A model generated the notes under the pieces. That model made no database searches. It saw nothing but the letters and a program-made list of their open reading frames with translations, and was not told the DNA's origin. The position numbers and the translations under genes are program-made. Below are positions 1 through 7,682 of a stretch of DNA of 24,491 nucleotides, in pieces. Location of the stretch: IMG/VR virus record IMGVR_UViG_3300030108_001243, positions 1-24,491 of that record, one strand, 5' to 3'. The stretch comes from a virus. The first letter of the stretch is position 1; each line of letters begins with the position of its first letter.

Positions 1-4
1 ATTA

Positions 5-190
5 ATGTCTACAAAATTACAAGGTGATATTAAGGTTATCAATCAAAGGTTAGATACTATTGAAAATAATCATCTTGCTCATTTACGTGAGGACATTAAA
101 TCTTTAAATCAAAAAATATGGGCGATAGTTGTATTAGCTATCGCTCAACTATGTTCATTAGTTTTAATTTTCGTATCGCAAACGATTTGA
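5..190 (+). CDS. Small coiled-coil plus transmembrane protein (holin-like candidate)
   Basis: This 61-residue protein has a charged heptad-like N-terminal half (about residues 5-37, with leucines and isoleucines spaced as in a coiled coil). A single hydrophobic segment follows (about residues 38-58, rich in I, V, L and A). That layout, a cytoplasmic coiled coil and one C-terminal membrane anchor, is shared with XhlA-type haemolysin/holin accessory proteins and several small phage membrane proteins. The start is supported by bases 3-7 reading TAATG, the stop/start overlap used throughout this window, so an upstream gene probably ends at base 5. The ribosome binding site would lie outside the window. 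A role in lysis is an inference. It sits among connector genes, far from the endolysin at 21573, so it could instead be a virion or membrane-targeting protein. Confidence 0.6.
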   Translation: MSTKLQGDIKVINQRLDTIENNHLAHLREDIKSLNQKIWAIVVLAIAQLCSLVLIFVSQTI

Positions 191-197
191 GGTAAAT

Positions 198-866
198 ATG
201 ACAACATCAAGCTCTACCGATTTTGAATTAGCAGTTGATGATTATATAGAAGAAGCATATGAAAGATGTGGTTTAGAAATACGAACAGGTTACGATCTTA
301 AAACAGCAAAAAGATCGTTGAATATTATGTTAGCAGAGTGGGCTAATCGTGGACTTAATCAATGGACAATTGAACAAAGAACACAAGCACTTACAGCAGA
401 TGATGTTGATTATACTTTAGGCACAGATGTAATTGATGTTTTGTCTGTTGTTGTTAGACGAAGTGGCACAGATTTTAATATGTCACGTATAAGTCGTGAT
501 ACTTATTTATCTATACCAACAAAAACAACGACAGGTAGACCTACACAGTATTTTCTTGATAGACAAATAACACCTAATTTAAAAATATGGCCAGCACCTG
601 AAAATAGCACAGATGTTATACATTATGATGCTCTCACCAGGATACAAGATGCTGATACTATGCAAAATACTTTAGAAATACCATTTAGATTTTATCCTTG
701 TTTAGCTGCTGGATTAGCTTATTACATAGCTTTAAAACGTGCACCTGATAGAATACAATTATTAAAAACTTCATATGAAGAAGAATTTGATAGAGCAATG
801 GCAGAAGATAGAGACAGATCATCTTTTACTATTACTCCAAGTTTAGATTATTATAAGGTTGGATAA
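198..866 (+). CDS. Head-tail adaptor-like connector protein (first copy)
   Basis: This 222-residue protein has the layout of podoviral adaptor proteins (P22 gp4, T7 gp11 and SU10 adaptor-type), which form a ring below the portal and join head to tail. The N-terminal half is helical, with a segment near residues 25-55 resembling the 'RSLNIMLAEWANRG' helix common in phage adaptors. The middle has a beta segment with the pattern G-R-P-T-Q-Y-F-L-D...I-W-P-A-P (about residues 113-133). The C-terminal part is a helical bundle ending in a tyrosine. The GxPxxY...PxP pattern recurs in the protein at 1370-2224, so the two look like distant paralogues. A purine-rich GAGGTAA lies just before the start. 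The function is assigned by pattern and by its place before the nozzle genes, not by a search. Confidence 0.62.
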   Translation: MTTSSSTDFELAVDDYIEEAYERCGLEIRTGYDLKTAKRSLNIMLAEWANRGLNQWTIEQRTQALTADDVDYTLGTDVIDVLSVVVRRSGTDFNMSRISRDTYLSIPTKTTTGRPTQYFLDRQITPNLKIWPAPENSTDVIHYDALTRIQDADTMQNTLEIPFRFYPCLAAGLAYYIALKRAPDRIQLLKTSYEEEFDRAMAEDRDRSSFTITPSLDYYKVG

Positions 867-1369
867 TGCCAAAATATGCAAATGGTAGTAATGCTTTTGT
901 AATTTCTGATCGTTCTGGTTTTAGGTATCGTACAAAAGATACTAGAAAAGAATGGAATGGATTGCTTGTTGGCAAAGATGAATATGAAGAAAAACATCCA
1001 CAACTTGACCCTAGACCTAAAAAACCAGATGCAGAAGCATTAAGAGTTGCAAGACCTGAAAGATCAGAACCAGCTATTGAAGTTTTGTTAGAACTTGATC
1101 CTTTTAAAACAGGTAGCTCTGGAAGCAGTACAGTAACTGTAACAGAAAAAAGTCATGGCAGATCAGCATCAGGTACAGTTAGATTTAGAAATGTAGTTAC
1201 TTTTGATGGTATAACAAAATCAGTAATGGAAAATTCATCTGGCTTTACTATTGCTAGTGTTATTGATACAAATAATTATACAATTACAGTTTCAGATACT
1301 GCAACTGTAGGTTCAATAAGGGGTGGTGGCAAAATTGCTTCAGCAGGCCCTGTCACGTTAGAGGCTTAA
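866..1369 (+). CDS. Small virion-associated protein with C-terminal beta domain
   Basis: This is a 167-residue protein of unknown molecular function. The N-terminal 70 residues are basic and proline-rich and include a segment with D-P-R-P-K-K-P (48-54) and V-A-R-P-E-R (61-66). I recall this type from small proteins beside the connector genes of marine podoviruses. Residues 82-155 form a separate beta-rich domain with T-V-T-E...H-G and N-Y-T-I-T-V-S. The same domain is embedded in the nozzle-like protein at 12296-14428 (residues 105-177). The start overlaps the previous stop as TAATG, with an AAGGTTGG-like ribosome binding sequence inside the preceding gene. Its place between two adaptor genes suggests a connector accessory or decoration role, which is inference. 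Confidence 0.55.
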   Translation: MPKYANGSNAFVISDRSGFRYRTKDTRKEWNGLLVGKDEYEEKHPQLDPRPKKPDAEALRVARPERSEPAIEVLLELDPFKTGSSGSSTVTVTEKSHGRSASGTVRFRNVVTFDGITKSVMENSSGFTIASVIDTNNYTITVSDTATVGSIRGGGKIASAGPVTLEA

Positions 1370-2224
1370 ATGAGTTATACATTAACAACTTTAAAAACAT
1401 CTATAGAAGATTATACAGAAAATAATGAAACTACCTTTAGAAATAATTTAAGAAACTTTATTCGATCAACGGAAAATCGTCTTTTTAAAATGATTGATTT
1501 TGAAGTTTTTCGTAAAAATGTTACTAGTGCTACAAGTTCTTCAGATAAATTTTTATCTGTACCAACTGATTTTTTTTCGCCATTTAGTTTGTCTGTAACA
1601 GTTTCTAGTAATACAATTTTTTTGTTAGAAAAAGATGTAAATTTTGTTCAAGAATATCATCCTAATCCTGCAACTACAGGTGTACCTAAATATTATGCAA
1701 GATTTGATGTAAATAATTTTATATTAGCTCCAACACCTAATAGTAATTATTCTGTAGAATTACATTATTATTATAGACCAACAAGTTTAGCTGACAGTAC
1801 AATAGAGTTAACTGTTGGAGTAGCTTCGAGTTTTGGAGTTGGAGAAACAATAACTGGATCATCAAGTGGTGCTACAGCAACTATTGAAAGCAAAAATGAT
1901 AGCACAAATAAATTAACAATTATCGTACCTACAACAGCTTTTACAAATAATGAAACAATTACAGGTTCTACAACTTCTCATAGCTCTGCTATATCAGCTA
2001 TATCAAGCGATACTACAACCACTTGGTTAAGTAAAAATGCCATAAACGCAATACTTTACGGATCGCTTGTAGAAGCGTATATATTTATGAAAGGTGAACC
2101 AGACGTGATACAACAATATGAAAAAAGGTTTATGGAAGAAGTAAGTCGTTTAAAAGATTTTGGTGAAGCTAGGGAAAATGCTGATGCTTATAGGCAAGGA
2201 CTACCTCGTCAAAAAAGAACATAG
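1370..2224 (+). CDS. Second adaptor/tail-tube-A-like connector protein with inserted beta domain
   Basis: This 284-residue protein matches the pattern of marine-phage adaptor proteins. It has an N-terminal helix with R-N-F-I-R-S-T-E-N-R-L (29-38 region), a beta core with V-P-T-D-F (64-68), G-V-P-K-Y-Y (104-109) and A-P-T-P (120-123), then Y-Y-Y-R-P (133-137). The C-terminal helices carry W-L-S-K-N-A and A-Y-I-F-M-K. Between 'RPTSLADS' and 'TTTTWLS' lies a 70-residue insertion (about 143-213) with two copies of an E-T-I-T-G-S motif. Homologous adaptors usually run directly from the R-P-T-S-L strand into a D-x-x-T-x-W-L-S segment, so this looks like a domain graft. The protein probably forms a ring between portal and nozzle. 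The assignment is by recognised pattern and gene order. Confidence 0.62.
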   Translation: MSYTLTTLKTSIEDYTENNETTFRNNLRNFIRSTENRLFKMIDFEVFRKNVTSATSSSDKFLSVPTDFFSPFSLSVTVSSNTIFLLEKDVNFVQEYHPNPATTGVPKYYARFDVNNFILAPTPNSNYSVELHYYYRPTSLADSTIELTVGVASSFGVGETITGSSSGATATIESKNDSTNKLTIIVPTTAFTNNETITGSTTSHSSAISAISSDTTTTWLSKNAINAILYGSLVEAYIFMKGEPDVIQQYEKRFMEEVSRLKDFGEARENADAYRQGLPRQKRT

Positions 2225-2234
2225 GAGATAAAAC

Positions 2235-2726
2235 ATGGCAACCTCAAATGCAGCAACCACTTATTTAGAGCATAGGATACTTAATTTTATATTTAATAAT
2301 AACGCACAAGTATCCAGTGCCAACTTTGGTAGTGGTAATTCAAACGGATTAGGAAGTAATATATATGTTGGATTGGCTACGGCTGTTTCAAACTTTGATG
2401 ATAGCACAGGTGAGTCGGCAGATGCAGGTTCTGTATCGGTTACAGAAGCAACATTTGGTGGATACGCAAGAGTACAAACTACTGCTTGGACACTAGTATC
2501 GCCTACAGCAAATCAACAAACTGCAAAGAATACAAATGCAATTGATTTTGCAGCTAAGACAGATAGTGGAACGCAAACAATAACTCATGTATTTATTAAT
2601 GATAGTTCCAGCTCTAGTGGCAATAATAACTTTTTGTTTATTGGAGCGTTAGATGCAAGTAAGACATTAGCAGAAGGTGACATATTTAGAATAAACGCAA
2701 CAAACTTAAGTATAGAGTTGAAGTAA
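2235..2726 (+). CDS. Gp80-like tail fibre/tail-tip protein
   Basis: This 163-residue protein resembles the Gp80-type phage tail fibre family. It has an N-terminal 'TTYLEHRILNFIF' helix, then I-Y-V-G-L-A-T-A (about residues 43-50), a G-G-Y-A-R-V motif (74-79), a beta segment T-Q-T-I-T-H-V-F-I-N-D (112-122), and G-A-L-D...A-E-G-D-I-F-R-I (136-152). In that family this layout of helix, YVGLxTA, GYxR, TITHxxI and ALxxxKxxxxGDxxxI is repeated closely. A clear AGGAGA ribosome binding site sits 7-8 bases before the ATG. It is the first gene of the fibre island and is joined by TAATG to the long fibre at 2726. It probably forms a small trimeric tip or a fibre-attachment protein. The exact role is not known. 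Confidence 0.55.
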   Translation: MATSNAATTYLEHRILNFIFNNNAQVSSANFGSGNSNGLGSNIYVGLATAVSNFDDSTGESADAGSVSVTEATFGGYARVQTTAWTLVSPTANQQTAKNTNAIDFAAKTDSGTQTITHVFINDSSSSSGNNNFLFIGALDASKTLAEGDIFRINATNLSIELK

Positions 2727-4954
2727 TGGCTTTAGTAATAAAAGATAGAGTAAAAGAAACCACAACTACTACAGGTACTGGAACATTTAACTTAGCTGGT
2801 GCAGTAAGTGGTTTTGAAGGTTTTATTCAAGTTGGTGATGGCAACACTGTTTATTATGTTTGCACAGACAATACAAGTTTTGAAATTGGTATAGGAACAT
2901 TTACTGATGCATCACCAGACACTCTTTCAAGAGATACAATACTACAGGCTAAAGACGTTCCAAATGGCACGACAGATCAAAAAGTAGATTGGGGTTCTGG
3001 AACAAGAACAATATTCTGTACTTACCCTGCTGATAAAGCAGTGTTTAAAGATGCAAGTAATAATATAAACGGCACATTTGTAGGTAATATTACAGGAGAT
3101 GTCACGGGCAACGCTGATACTGCTACTACTTTAGAAACAGCTAGGGAAATTAACGGAACAAGTTTTAATGGAGGTGCAAATATAACTGTAACTGCTGCGG
3201 CAGGAACACTAACTGGTAATACACTTAACTCAGGGGTGACAGCATCTAGTTTAACTAGTCTTGGAACATTAGCTAGTAATTTAAACTTAGGTGGTCAAGA
3301 CATTGTAACTACAACATCTAATCAAGATATTGATCTTCAAACACATGGAACTGGTGTGGTAGTTATAAAAGGAAACAATGATGACAGTGGAAGTAATGTG
3401 GGTGCTATAAAATTTAATTGTGAAGTAAACTCACATGGTCAAATATTAAAGGCTGCTCCACATTCAGCTAGTGCTGATAATGTGTTAATATTACCTCAAG
3501 GTCAAAATGACAGTTCACCACAAGAATTAGTTGCTGTAGATATAACACAAACTCTTACAAACAAAACATTAACTTCACCAAAAATAAATGAAGACGTTGC
3601 TGTAACATCGACAGCAACAGAGTTGAATATACTAGATGGAGTTACTTCAACTACAGCAGAGTTGAATATACTAGATGGCGTAACTGCAACGGCATCAGAG
3701 CTTAACATCTTAGACGGAAAAAGTTTTGTAGACGAAGATAACATGGCGAGTGACAGTGCTACAGCGATTGCGTCACAACAGTCAATTAAGGCTTATGTTG
3801 ATGCTCAAAAAGCTGATATGCAGTTTGTTTTAGAAGATGGTGATGGTACAGAAGTACAGATTACAAAAGACAAAGAAGTTAAATTTGTAGAAGGTGGTGG
3901 TTTAGATATAAATTGGACAGACACCTCTACTGGTTCAGATGCCGATCCATATGATTTAACATTTACTGTAAACGCATCACAAACTGGTATTACATCACTT
4001 ACCAATGCAAGTTTAGTAATAGGTCGTGATGCTGACAATGATATAGACTTTAGCACAGATAATCAAATTACATTTAGGGCAAATGGTGCAGACCAGATAA
4101 AACTTACCGATGGTGCTTTAGTTCCTGTTACAAATAATGATGTAGATTTAGGTACTTCTAGTTTAGAATTTAAAGATGCTTTTTTTGACGGAACAGTAAC
4201 TGCTGATGCTTTTGCTGGGCCTTTGACAGGTAATGCAGATACAGCAACTAAAGTTTATGTTGATGAATCAGAAGATGATAATGCTGCTTACAACATAGCA
4301 TTTTTAGACACAGTTGAAGGAGGTAATGGTTTTAGAACCATGCAGGTGGACAACACAGGTCTTACTTTTAATCCAGGTACTAATACTTTAGCTGTTACCA
4401 ATACATCAACAACTCTTGCAACAGCTGCACAACCTAATATTACATCATTAGGAACTCTTACTACACTTACAGTTGATAACGTAATTGTTAATGGCACAAC
4501 AATAGGACACACAGATGACACTGATCTAATGACAGTTGCAGATGGTGTATTGACAGTTGCTGGTGAAGTATCAATGACCACTTTAGATATAGGTGGAACA
4601 AATGTTACAGCTACAGCAACAGAGTTGAACATAATGGATGGTGTTACAGCGACCACATCAGAATTAAATATAATGGATGGTGTAACCTCTACAACATCAG
4701 AACTAAATATTCTTGACGGAGTCACAGCTACAGCATCAGAATTAAATATAATGGATGGAGTGACTTCCACAACAGCAGAACTTAACATTCTTGATGGTGT
4801 TACAGCAACAGCTTCTGAACTTAATATTATGGATGGCGTTACAGCAACTACGGCAGAATTAAATCATTCTGATGGTGTAACATCTAATATTCAAACACAA
4901 CTAGATGCCAAAGCAACAAAAGGGTTCGTTACAGCTATGGCTATAGCGTTGTAA
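2726..4954 (+). CDS. Long tail fibre protein with ELNxxDGVT tandem repeats
   Basis: This 742-residue fibre protein is low in cysteine and tryptophan and rich in T, A, N, D and G, as beta-helical phage shafts are. The N-terminal domain (about 1-95) has the marine-fibre pattern with F-I-Q-V-G-D-G and L-S-R-D-T-I-L. The shaft follows with typical phage fibre motifs: G-N-I-T-G-D-V-T-G-N-A-D-T-A-T (about 121-135), L-T-N-K-T-L-T-S-P (about 275-283) and L-T-G-N-A-D-T-A-T-K-V-Y-V-D-E-S (about 503-518). There are two blocks of the 13-residue repeat T-x-x-E-L-N-I-(L/M)-D-G-V-T-x, three copies near 296-334 and seven copies near 630-721. It ends abruptly with V-T-A-M-A-I-A-L, without a receptor-tip domain like those in the neighbouring genes. 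It may therefore act as a shaft or connector to which the following small proteins attach (inference). Confidence 0.72.
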   Translation: MALVIKDRVKETTTTTGTGTFNLAGAVSGFEGFIQVGDGNTVYYVCTDNTSFEIGIGTFTDASPDTLSRDTILQAKDVPNGTTDQKVDWGSGTRTIFCTYPADKAVFKDASNNINGTFVGNITGDVTGNADTATTLETAREINGTSFNGGANITVTAAAGTLTGNTLNSGVTASSLTSLGTLASNLNLGGQDIVTTTSNQDIDLQTHGTGVVVIKGNNDDSGSNVGAIKFNCEVNSHGQILKAAPHSASADNVLILPQGQNDSSPQELVAVDITQTLTNKTLTSPKINEDVAVTSTATELNILDGVTSTTAELNILDGVTATASELNILDGKSFVDEDNMASDSATAIASQQSIKAYVDAQKADMQFVLEDGDGTEVQITKDKEVKFVEGGGLDINWTDTSTGSDADPYDLTFTVNASQTGITSLTNASLVIGRDADNDIDFSTDNQITFRANGADQIKLTDGALVPVTNNDVDLGTSSLEFKDAFFDGTVTADAFAGPLTGNADTATKVYVDESEDDNAAYNIAFLDTVEGGNGFRTMQVDNTGLTFNPGTNTLAVTNTSTTLATAAQPNITSLGTLTTLTVDNVIVNGTTIGHTDDTDLMTVADGVLTVAGEVSMTTLDIGGTNVTATATELNIMDGVTATTSELNIMDGVTSTTSELNILDGVTATASELNIMDGVTSTTAELNILDGVTATASELNIMDGVTATTAELNHSDGVTSNIQTQLDAKATKGFVTAMAIAL
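3611..3727 (+). repeat. 39-bp tandem repeats, block 1 (3 copies)
   Basis: Three in-frame 39-bp units encode 13-residue repeats with E-L-N-I-L-D-G. The Glu codons start at 3620, 3659 and 3698. The third copy ends in D-G-K instead of D-G-V-T. Nucleotide identity between units is partial, with differences mostly at synonymous positions. Confidence 0.85.
4613..4891 (+). repeat. 39-bp tandem repeats, block 2 (7 copies)
   Basis: Seven consecutive 39-bp units encode T-(A/T)-(T/S/A)-E-L-N-I-(L/M)-D-G-V-T-x. The Glu codons start at 4622, 4661, 4700, 4739, 4778, 4817 and 4856. The last unit is degenerate (E-L-N-H-S-D-G). The units alternate between the T-A-S/T-T-S/T-T-A and the ILDG/IMDG forms, which suggests past duplication of more than one unit at a time. 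Protein repeats of this type are common in marine phage fibres. Confidence 0.88.
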
Positions 4955-4967
4955 ATAGGAGAATATA

Positions 4968-5294
4968 ATGGCACAAGATTTTGAACGAAATACTGCAAAT
5001 AGTGTAGGAACAAGTGCATCAACTTTGAGAACAGCAAATTCTGATGATGCGATTGTAGGAATAACAATTGCTAATATAACATCAAGTCAAATTGCAGTAG
5101 AAGTGTATATCAATGACGGATCGAATGATATACACATTGTGAAGGATGCACCTATCCCAGCAGGTTCAAGTTTACAGGTTTTAGATGGTGGAGCTAAAAT
5201 AGTTATGGTGGATGGTGATGCACTTAAAGTTAAAAGTGATACTGCCAGTTCAGCAGATGTTTGGGTTTCGGTTGTTGATGCAATTAGTACATAG
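4968..5294 (+). CDS. Small virion structural protein
   Basis: This 108-residue protein is predicted to be all beta. Its pattern is S-T-L-R-T-A...I-V-G-I-T-I-A-N, then a V-E-V-Y-I strand, D-A-P-I-P-A-G-S-S-L-Q-V-L, and G-D-A-L-K-V-K-S...V-W-V-S-V. I recall small proteins of this type ('IPAGSSLxxLxG...xxGDxLxV') near fibre genes in marine phages and cyanophages. The protein at 14586-14930 follows the same order of motifs (I-S-A-K-A-T-V-E-L-L...I-L-K-A), so the window has two members. It has an AGGAG ribosome binding site a few bases before the ATG. A decoration, tail-knob or fibre-base role is possible but not shown. Confidence 0.55.
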   Translation: MAQDFERNTANSVGTSASTLRTANSDDAIVGITIANITSSQIAVEVYINDGSNDIHIVKDAPIPAGSSLQVLDGGAKIVMVDGDALKVKSDTASSADVWVSVVDAIST

Positions 5295-5302
5295 GAAATA
5301 AT

Positions 5303-6151
5303 ATGCCGTATTTAGGTAACGCTCCCACAGCAAACTTTGCATCTGTAACAAAGGATACATTTAGTGGTGATGCTAGTGAAACTGCTTTTACTTTATCTCA
5401 AACAGCAACGACAAATGGTGTAGCCGTTTATGTTGAGAACGTAAGACAGATACCAACAACAGCCTATGCAGTCAGTGGTACTACATTGACGTTTACTGGT
5501 GCTCCTCCAAGTGGCACGAATAACATTTATGTAATGCACCACAACACACCAGTAAGCACAGCAACACATCCTGCTGCACAAGACTTGACTGCTACAAATG
5601 CTAATTTTACTGGAAATGTAACTGGTGCTGGTATGGATCATCTTTTTTCAGCAACTATAAGCAGTGCTGTTTCTGCTTATGATATAGATTCTACATACAT
5701 CAATTCAACCCATGATAATTATTTAATACAAGCAGAGTTTCTTCCAGCAACGGATAACGTTTATTTATATCTTCAGGTATTTGTAGGTGGATCAGTACAA
5801 ACAGGTAGTTCTTATTATGGAAGAACAACAGCTAATTTAGATGCTTCTCTTTATTCAAATGATAACTCTGATACTATACTCACTAGAACTAATTACTACT
5901 CAAATGGTAATGCCACAGGTGAAGGGATTACTATTAACGCAAATTTACAAAATGTAAATAACACAGCAAGACCATGTTGTATTAATGGTATTGAAAATAA
6001 TTTTAGTACAAGTGGTAATCATAGTGCTTCAACTTTTACTGGTAGTATAAATTCAGCTAATGCTTCTGATGTTGTAAATGGTATAAGATTTTATATGAGT
6101 AGTGGAGACATTGCATCAGGAACAGTTAAACTTTATGGGCTTAAAGACTAA
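5303..6151 (+). CDS. Receptor-binding tail fibre, tip type A with anchor
   Basis: This 282-residue fibre starts with the anchor domain M-P-Y-L-G-N-A-P...T-F-S-G-D-A-S-E-T-A-F-T-L-S (1-32). A V-A-V-Y-V-E-N-V-R-Q-I-P segment and L-T-F-T-G-A-P-P-S-G-T-N-N-I-Y-V follow. This pattern is widespread at the N-terminus of podovirus and marine fibres and serves to attach the fibre to the tail. A short collagen-like linker 'NANFTGNVTGAG' leads into a C-terminal receptor-tip domain (about 110-282) that ends G-I-R-F-Y-M-S-S-G-D-I-A-S-G-T-V-K-L-Y-G. The tip is paralogous to the whole protein at 8012-8614. Its dedicated chaperone is probably the next gene, joined by TAATG. It has an AGGAAA-type ribosome binding site. 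Confidence 0.65.
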   Translation: MPYLGNAPTANFASVTKDTFSGDASETAFTLSQTATTNGVAVYVENVRQIPTTAYAVSGTTLTFTGAPPSGTNNIYVMHHNTPVSTATHPAAQDLTATNANFTGNVTGAGMDHLFSATISSAVSAYDIDSTYINSTHDNYLIQAEFLPATDNVYLYLQVFVGGSVQTGSSYYGRTTANLDASLYSNDNSDTILTRTNYYSNGNATGEGITINANLQNVNNTARPCCINGIENNFSTSGNHSASTFTGSINSANASDVVNGIRFYMSSGDIASGTVKLYGLKD

Positions 6152-6432
6152 TGAAAAAAATGGTTAATAACATAATAGTAGAAATGACTTCAGAAGAAGT
6201 TAAAGCAAGAGAAACCGAAGAGAAGGCTTGGGCTGATGGTGCTACTGAGCGTAAAAAAGATAAGTTAAGAGATACTAGAAAACCATTGTTAGAAGAAGCT
6301 GACCATAAAATAAATACACTTACAGATAGTGGTGGTGATGCAACTGCATGGCGAAAATACAGGCAAGATTTAAGAGACATTACTAAAGCATCTGACCTGG
6401 ATAACGTAACATTTCCAACGAAACCGAGTTAA
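6151..6432 (+). CDS. Tail fibre assembly chaperone (Phage_tail_APC-like), copy 1
   Basis: This 93-residue protein has the layout of phage tail assembly chaperones of the APC/DUF4376 kind. It has an N-terminal 'M-K-K-M-V-N-N-I-I-V-E-M-T-S-E-E' strand and helix, a central charged helix with R-D-T-R-K-P-L-L-E-E-A-D, then W-R-K-Y-R-Q-D-L-R-D-I-T (70-81) and a terminal N-V-T-F-P-T-K-P-S. The W-xx-YRQxLRDI...PxxP ending is the family signature. Such proteins help fold or trimerise the fibre tip encoded just upstream. The start overlaps the stop of that fibre gene as TAATG. The last 26 bp are identical to the end of the paralogue at 8611-8895. Confidence 0.72.
   Translation: MKKMVNNIIVEMTSEEVKARETEEKAWADGATERKKDKLRDTRKPLLEEADHKINTLTDSGGDATAWRKYRQDLRDITKASDLDNVTFPTKPS
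6407..6432 (+). repeat. 26-bp direct repeat at chaperone gene end (copy 1)
   Basis: The last 26 bases of the first chaperone gene, including its TAA stop, are identical to 8870-8895 at the end of the second. Identity stops at the stop codon and one base upstream of the stretch. The rest of the two genes is clearly diverged. Confidence 0.85.
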
Positions 6433-6442
6433 GGAGTAATAA

Positions 6443-7672
6443 ATGCCCTACATAGGAAGATCAACAGACGGATTTGGAGTAAGGAATAGGTTCTTATTTG
6501 TTGCTTCTGCTAATGACACATCTGTATCAGGAGCAGATGCCAATGGAGCTACTCTAACCTTTACAGATGGTGCATATGTTGATGTATATCTTAATGGTGT
6601 CTTGCTCAAAGCAGGAACGGATTATAATACAAACACAGCTAATACTATAGCAGGTCTATCAGCGTTATCTGCAAATGATGAAGTGACTGTTATTGTGTTT
6701 GATGTATTTACTGTTGCCGACATGGTAAGTGCTACAACTGGTGGTACGTTTAGTGGAGATATAATTTTATCTTCTACAGATGCTGGTGCAAGTTCAGCAC
6801 CTAATTTAACCTTTAATCGAAATTCATCTAGTCCAGCAACAGATGATGTTATGGGTAAAATAAGTTTTAAAGGTAAAAATGATGCAGATGAAGAAATAGA
6901 ATATGGCAATATTGAAGCTGTTATAGCCGATGAAACAGATGGAACTGAAGATGGTAAAATTCAAATTGGTATAATGAGAAATGGTACTGTGCAAACTCGT
7001 TTTGCTATGGCTGGAAATTCTGATACAAAGTTTTTTAATAGAAATGTACAATTGTCCAGTGTAGATTTTAAAGCTAGAGGAAATGAGATTTTTTTAGATT
7101 CTGACGATGATACATCTATAACAGCAGACACTGATGATAGAATAGATTTTAAAACAGGTGGTACTGATAGACTTCAAATACAAAGCACCTCTGGTAATAA
7201 TGTTGTTATTGCAGATGGTCTAACACTTACTGATGGCAATCTTATTTTAGCAAGTGGTCATGGAATAGATTTTAGTGCTGAAACTAATTCTGCAAGTGGT
7301 TCTGCATCTGCATTATTAGACGACTATGAAGAAGGTACGTTTACTGCCGCATTTACTAACTTTTCTGGTAGTGCAACATTTAGTAATGCTGTTTATGTAA
7401 AGATTGGACAAATGGTATTTTTTACTCTTCATATAACTGGTAAAAGTAATACAAGTGATGGAGATCAAATGACAGTTAGTGGATTTCCTTTTGCTGTATT
7501 AGGGGAACATCCAGCTAGTGTGGGTATGAATGATAATGAATTTGGTCACGCAATGGTAAATACAGCAGAATATTTGTATTTTTATAATTTAACTGGTGGC
7601 CCATTTACTTACGATATGTTTCCACACACAAGTGGATATGCACGAATACAAGGTGCTTACAGAATAGCTTAA
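6443..7672 (+). CDS. Tail fibre protein with EEGTFT-type head
   Basis: This 409-residue fibre has an N-terminal anchor 'MPYIGRSTDGFGVRNRF' followed by V-D-V-Y-L-N-G-V-L-L-K-A-G-T-D-Y (46-61). That layout is common in cyanophage and pelagiphage fibres. Residues 119-200 form a shaft module with L-T-F-N-R-N...G-K-I-S-F-K-G...I-E-A-V-I-A-D-E-T-D-G-T-E-D-G, which recurs in altered form twice in the fibre at 9889. Residues about 217-282 have Asp-rich beta repeats. A L-L-D-D-Y-E-E-G-T-F-T motif (291-301) then opens the C-terminal head (about 300-409), which presumably meets the receptor. It has a good GGAG ribosome binding site and is followed after ten bases by a small companion gene. Confidence 0.68.
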   Translation: MPYIGRSTDGFGVRNRFLFVASANDTSVSGADANGATLTFTDGAYVDVYLNGVLLKAGTDYNTNTANTIAGLSALSANDEVTVIVFDVFTVADMVSATTGGTFSGDIILSSTDAGASSAPNLTFNRNSSSPATDDVMGKISFKGKNDADEEIEYGNIEAVIADETDGTEDGKIQIGIMRNGTVQTRFAMAGNSDTKFFNRNVQLSSVDFKARGNEIFLDSDDDTSITADTDDRIDFKTGGTDRLQIQSTSGNNVVIADGLTLTDGNLILASGHGIDFSAETNSASGSASALLDDYEEGTFTAAFTNFSGSATFSNAVYVKIGQMVFFTLHITGKSNTSDGDQMTVSGFPFAVLGEHPASVGMNDNEFGHAMVNTAEYLYFYNLTGGPFTYDMFPHTSGYARIQGAYRIA

Positions 7673-7682
7673 TGGAGAAAAT

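Noticed and set aside
4288-4788. 166-aa open frame on the minus strand
   Set aside because: It lies fully inside the long fibre gene and is antisense to its 39-bp repeats, which creates an open frame by composition. No ribosome binding site or plausible product.
4613-4891. Possible CRISPR-like array
   Set aside because: The units follow each other without spacers, stay in frame and encode a known fibre repeat.
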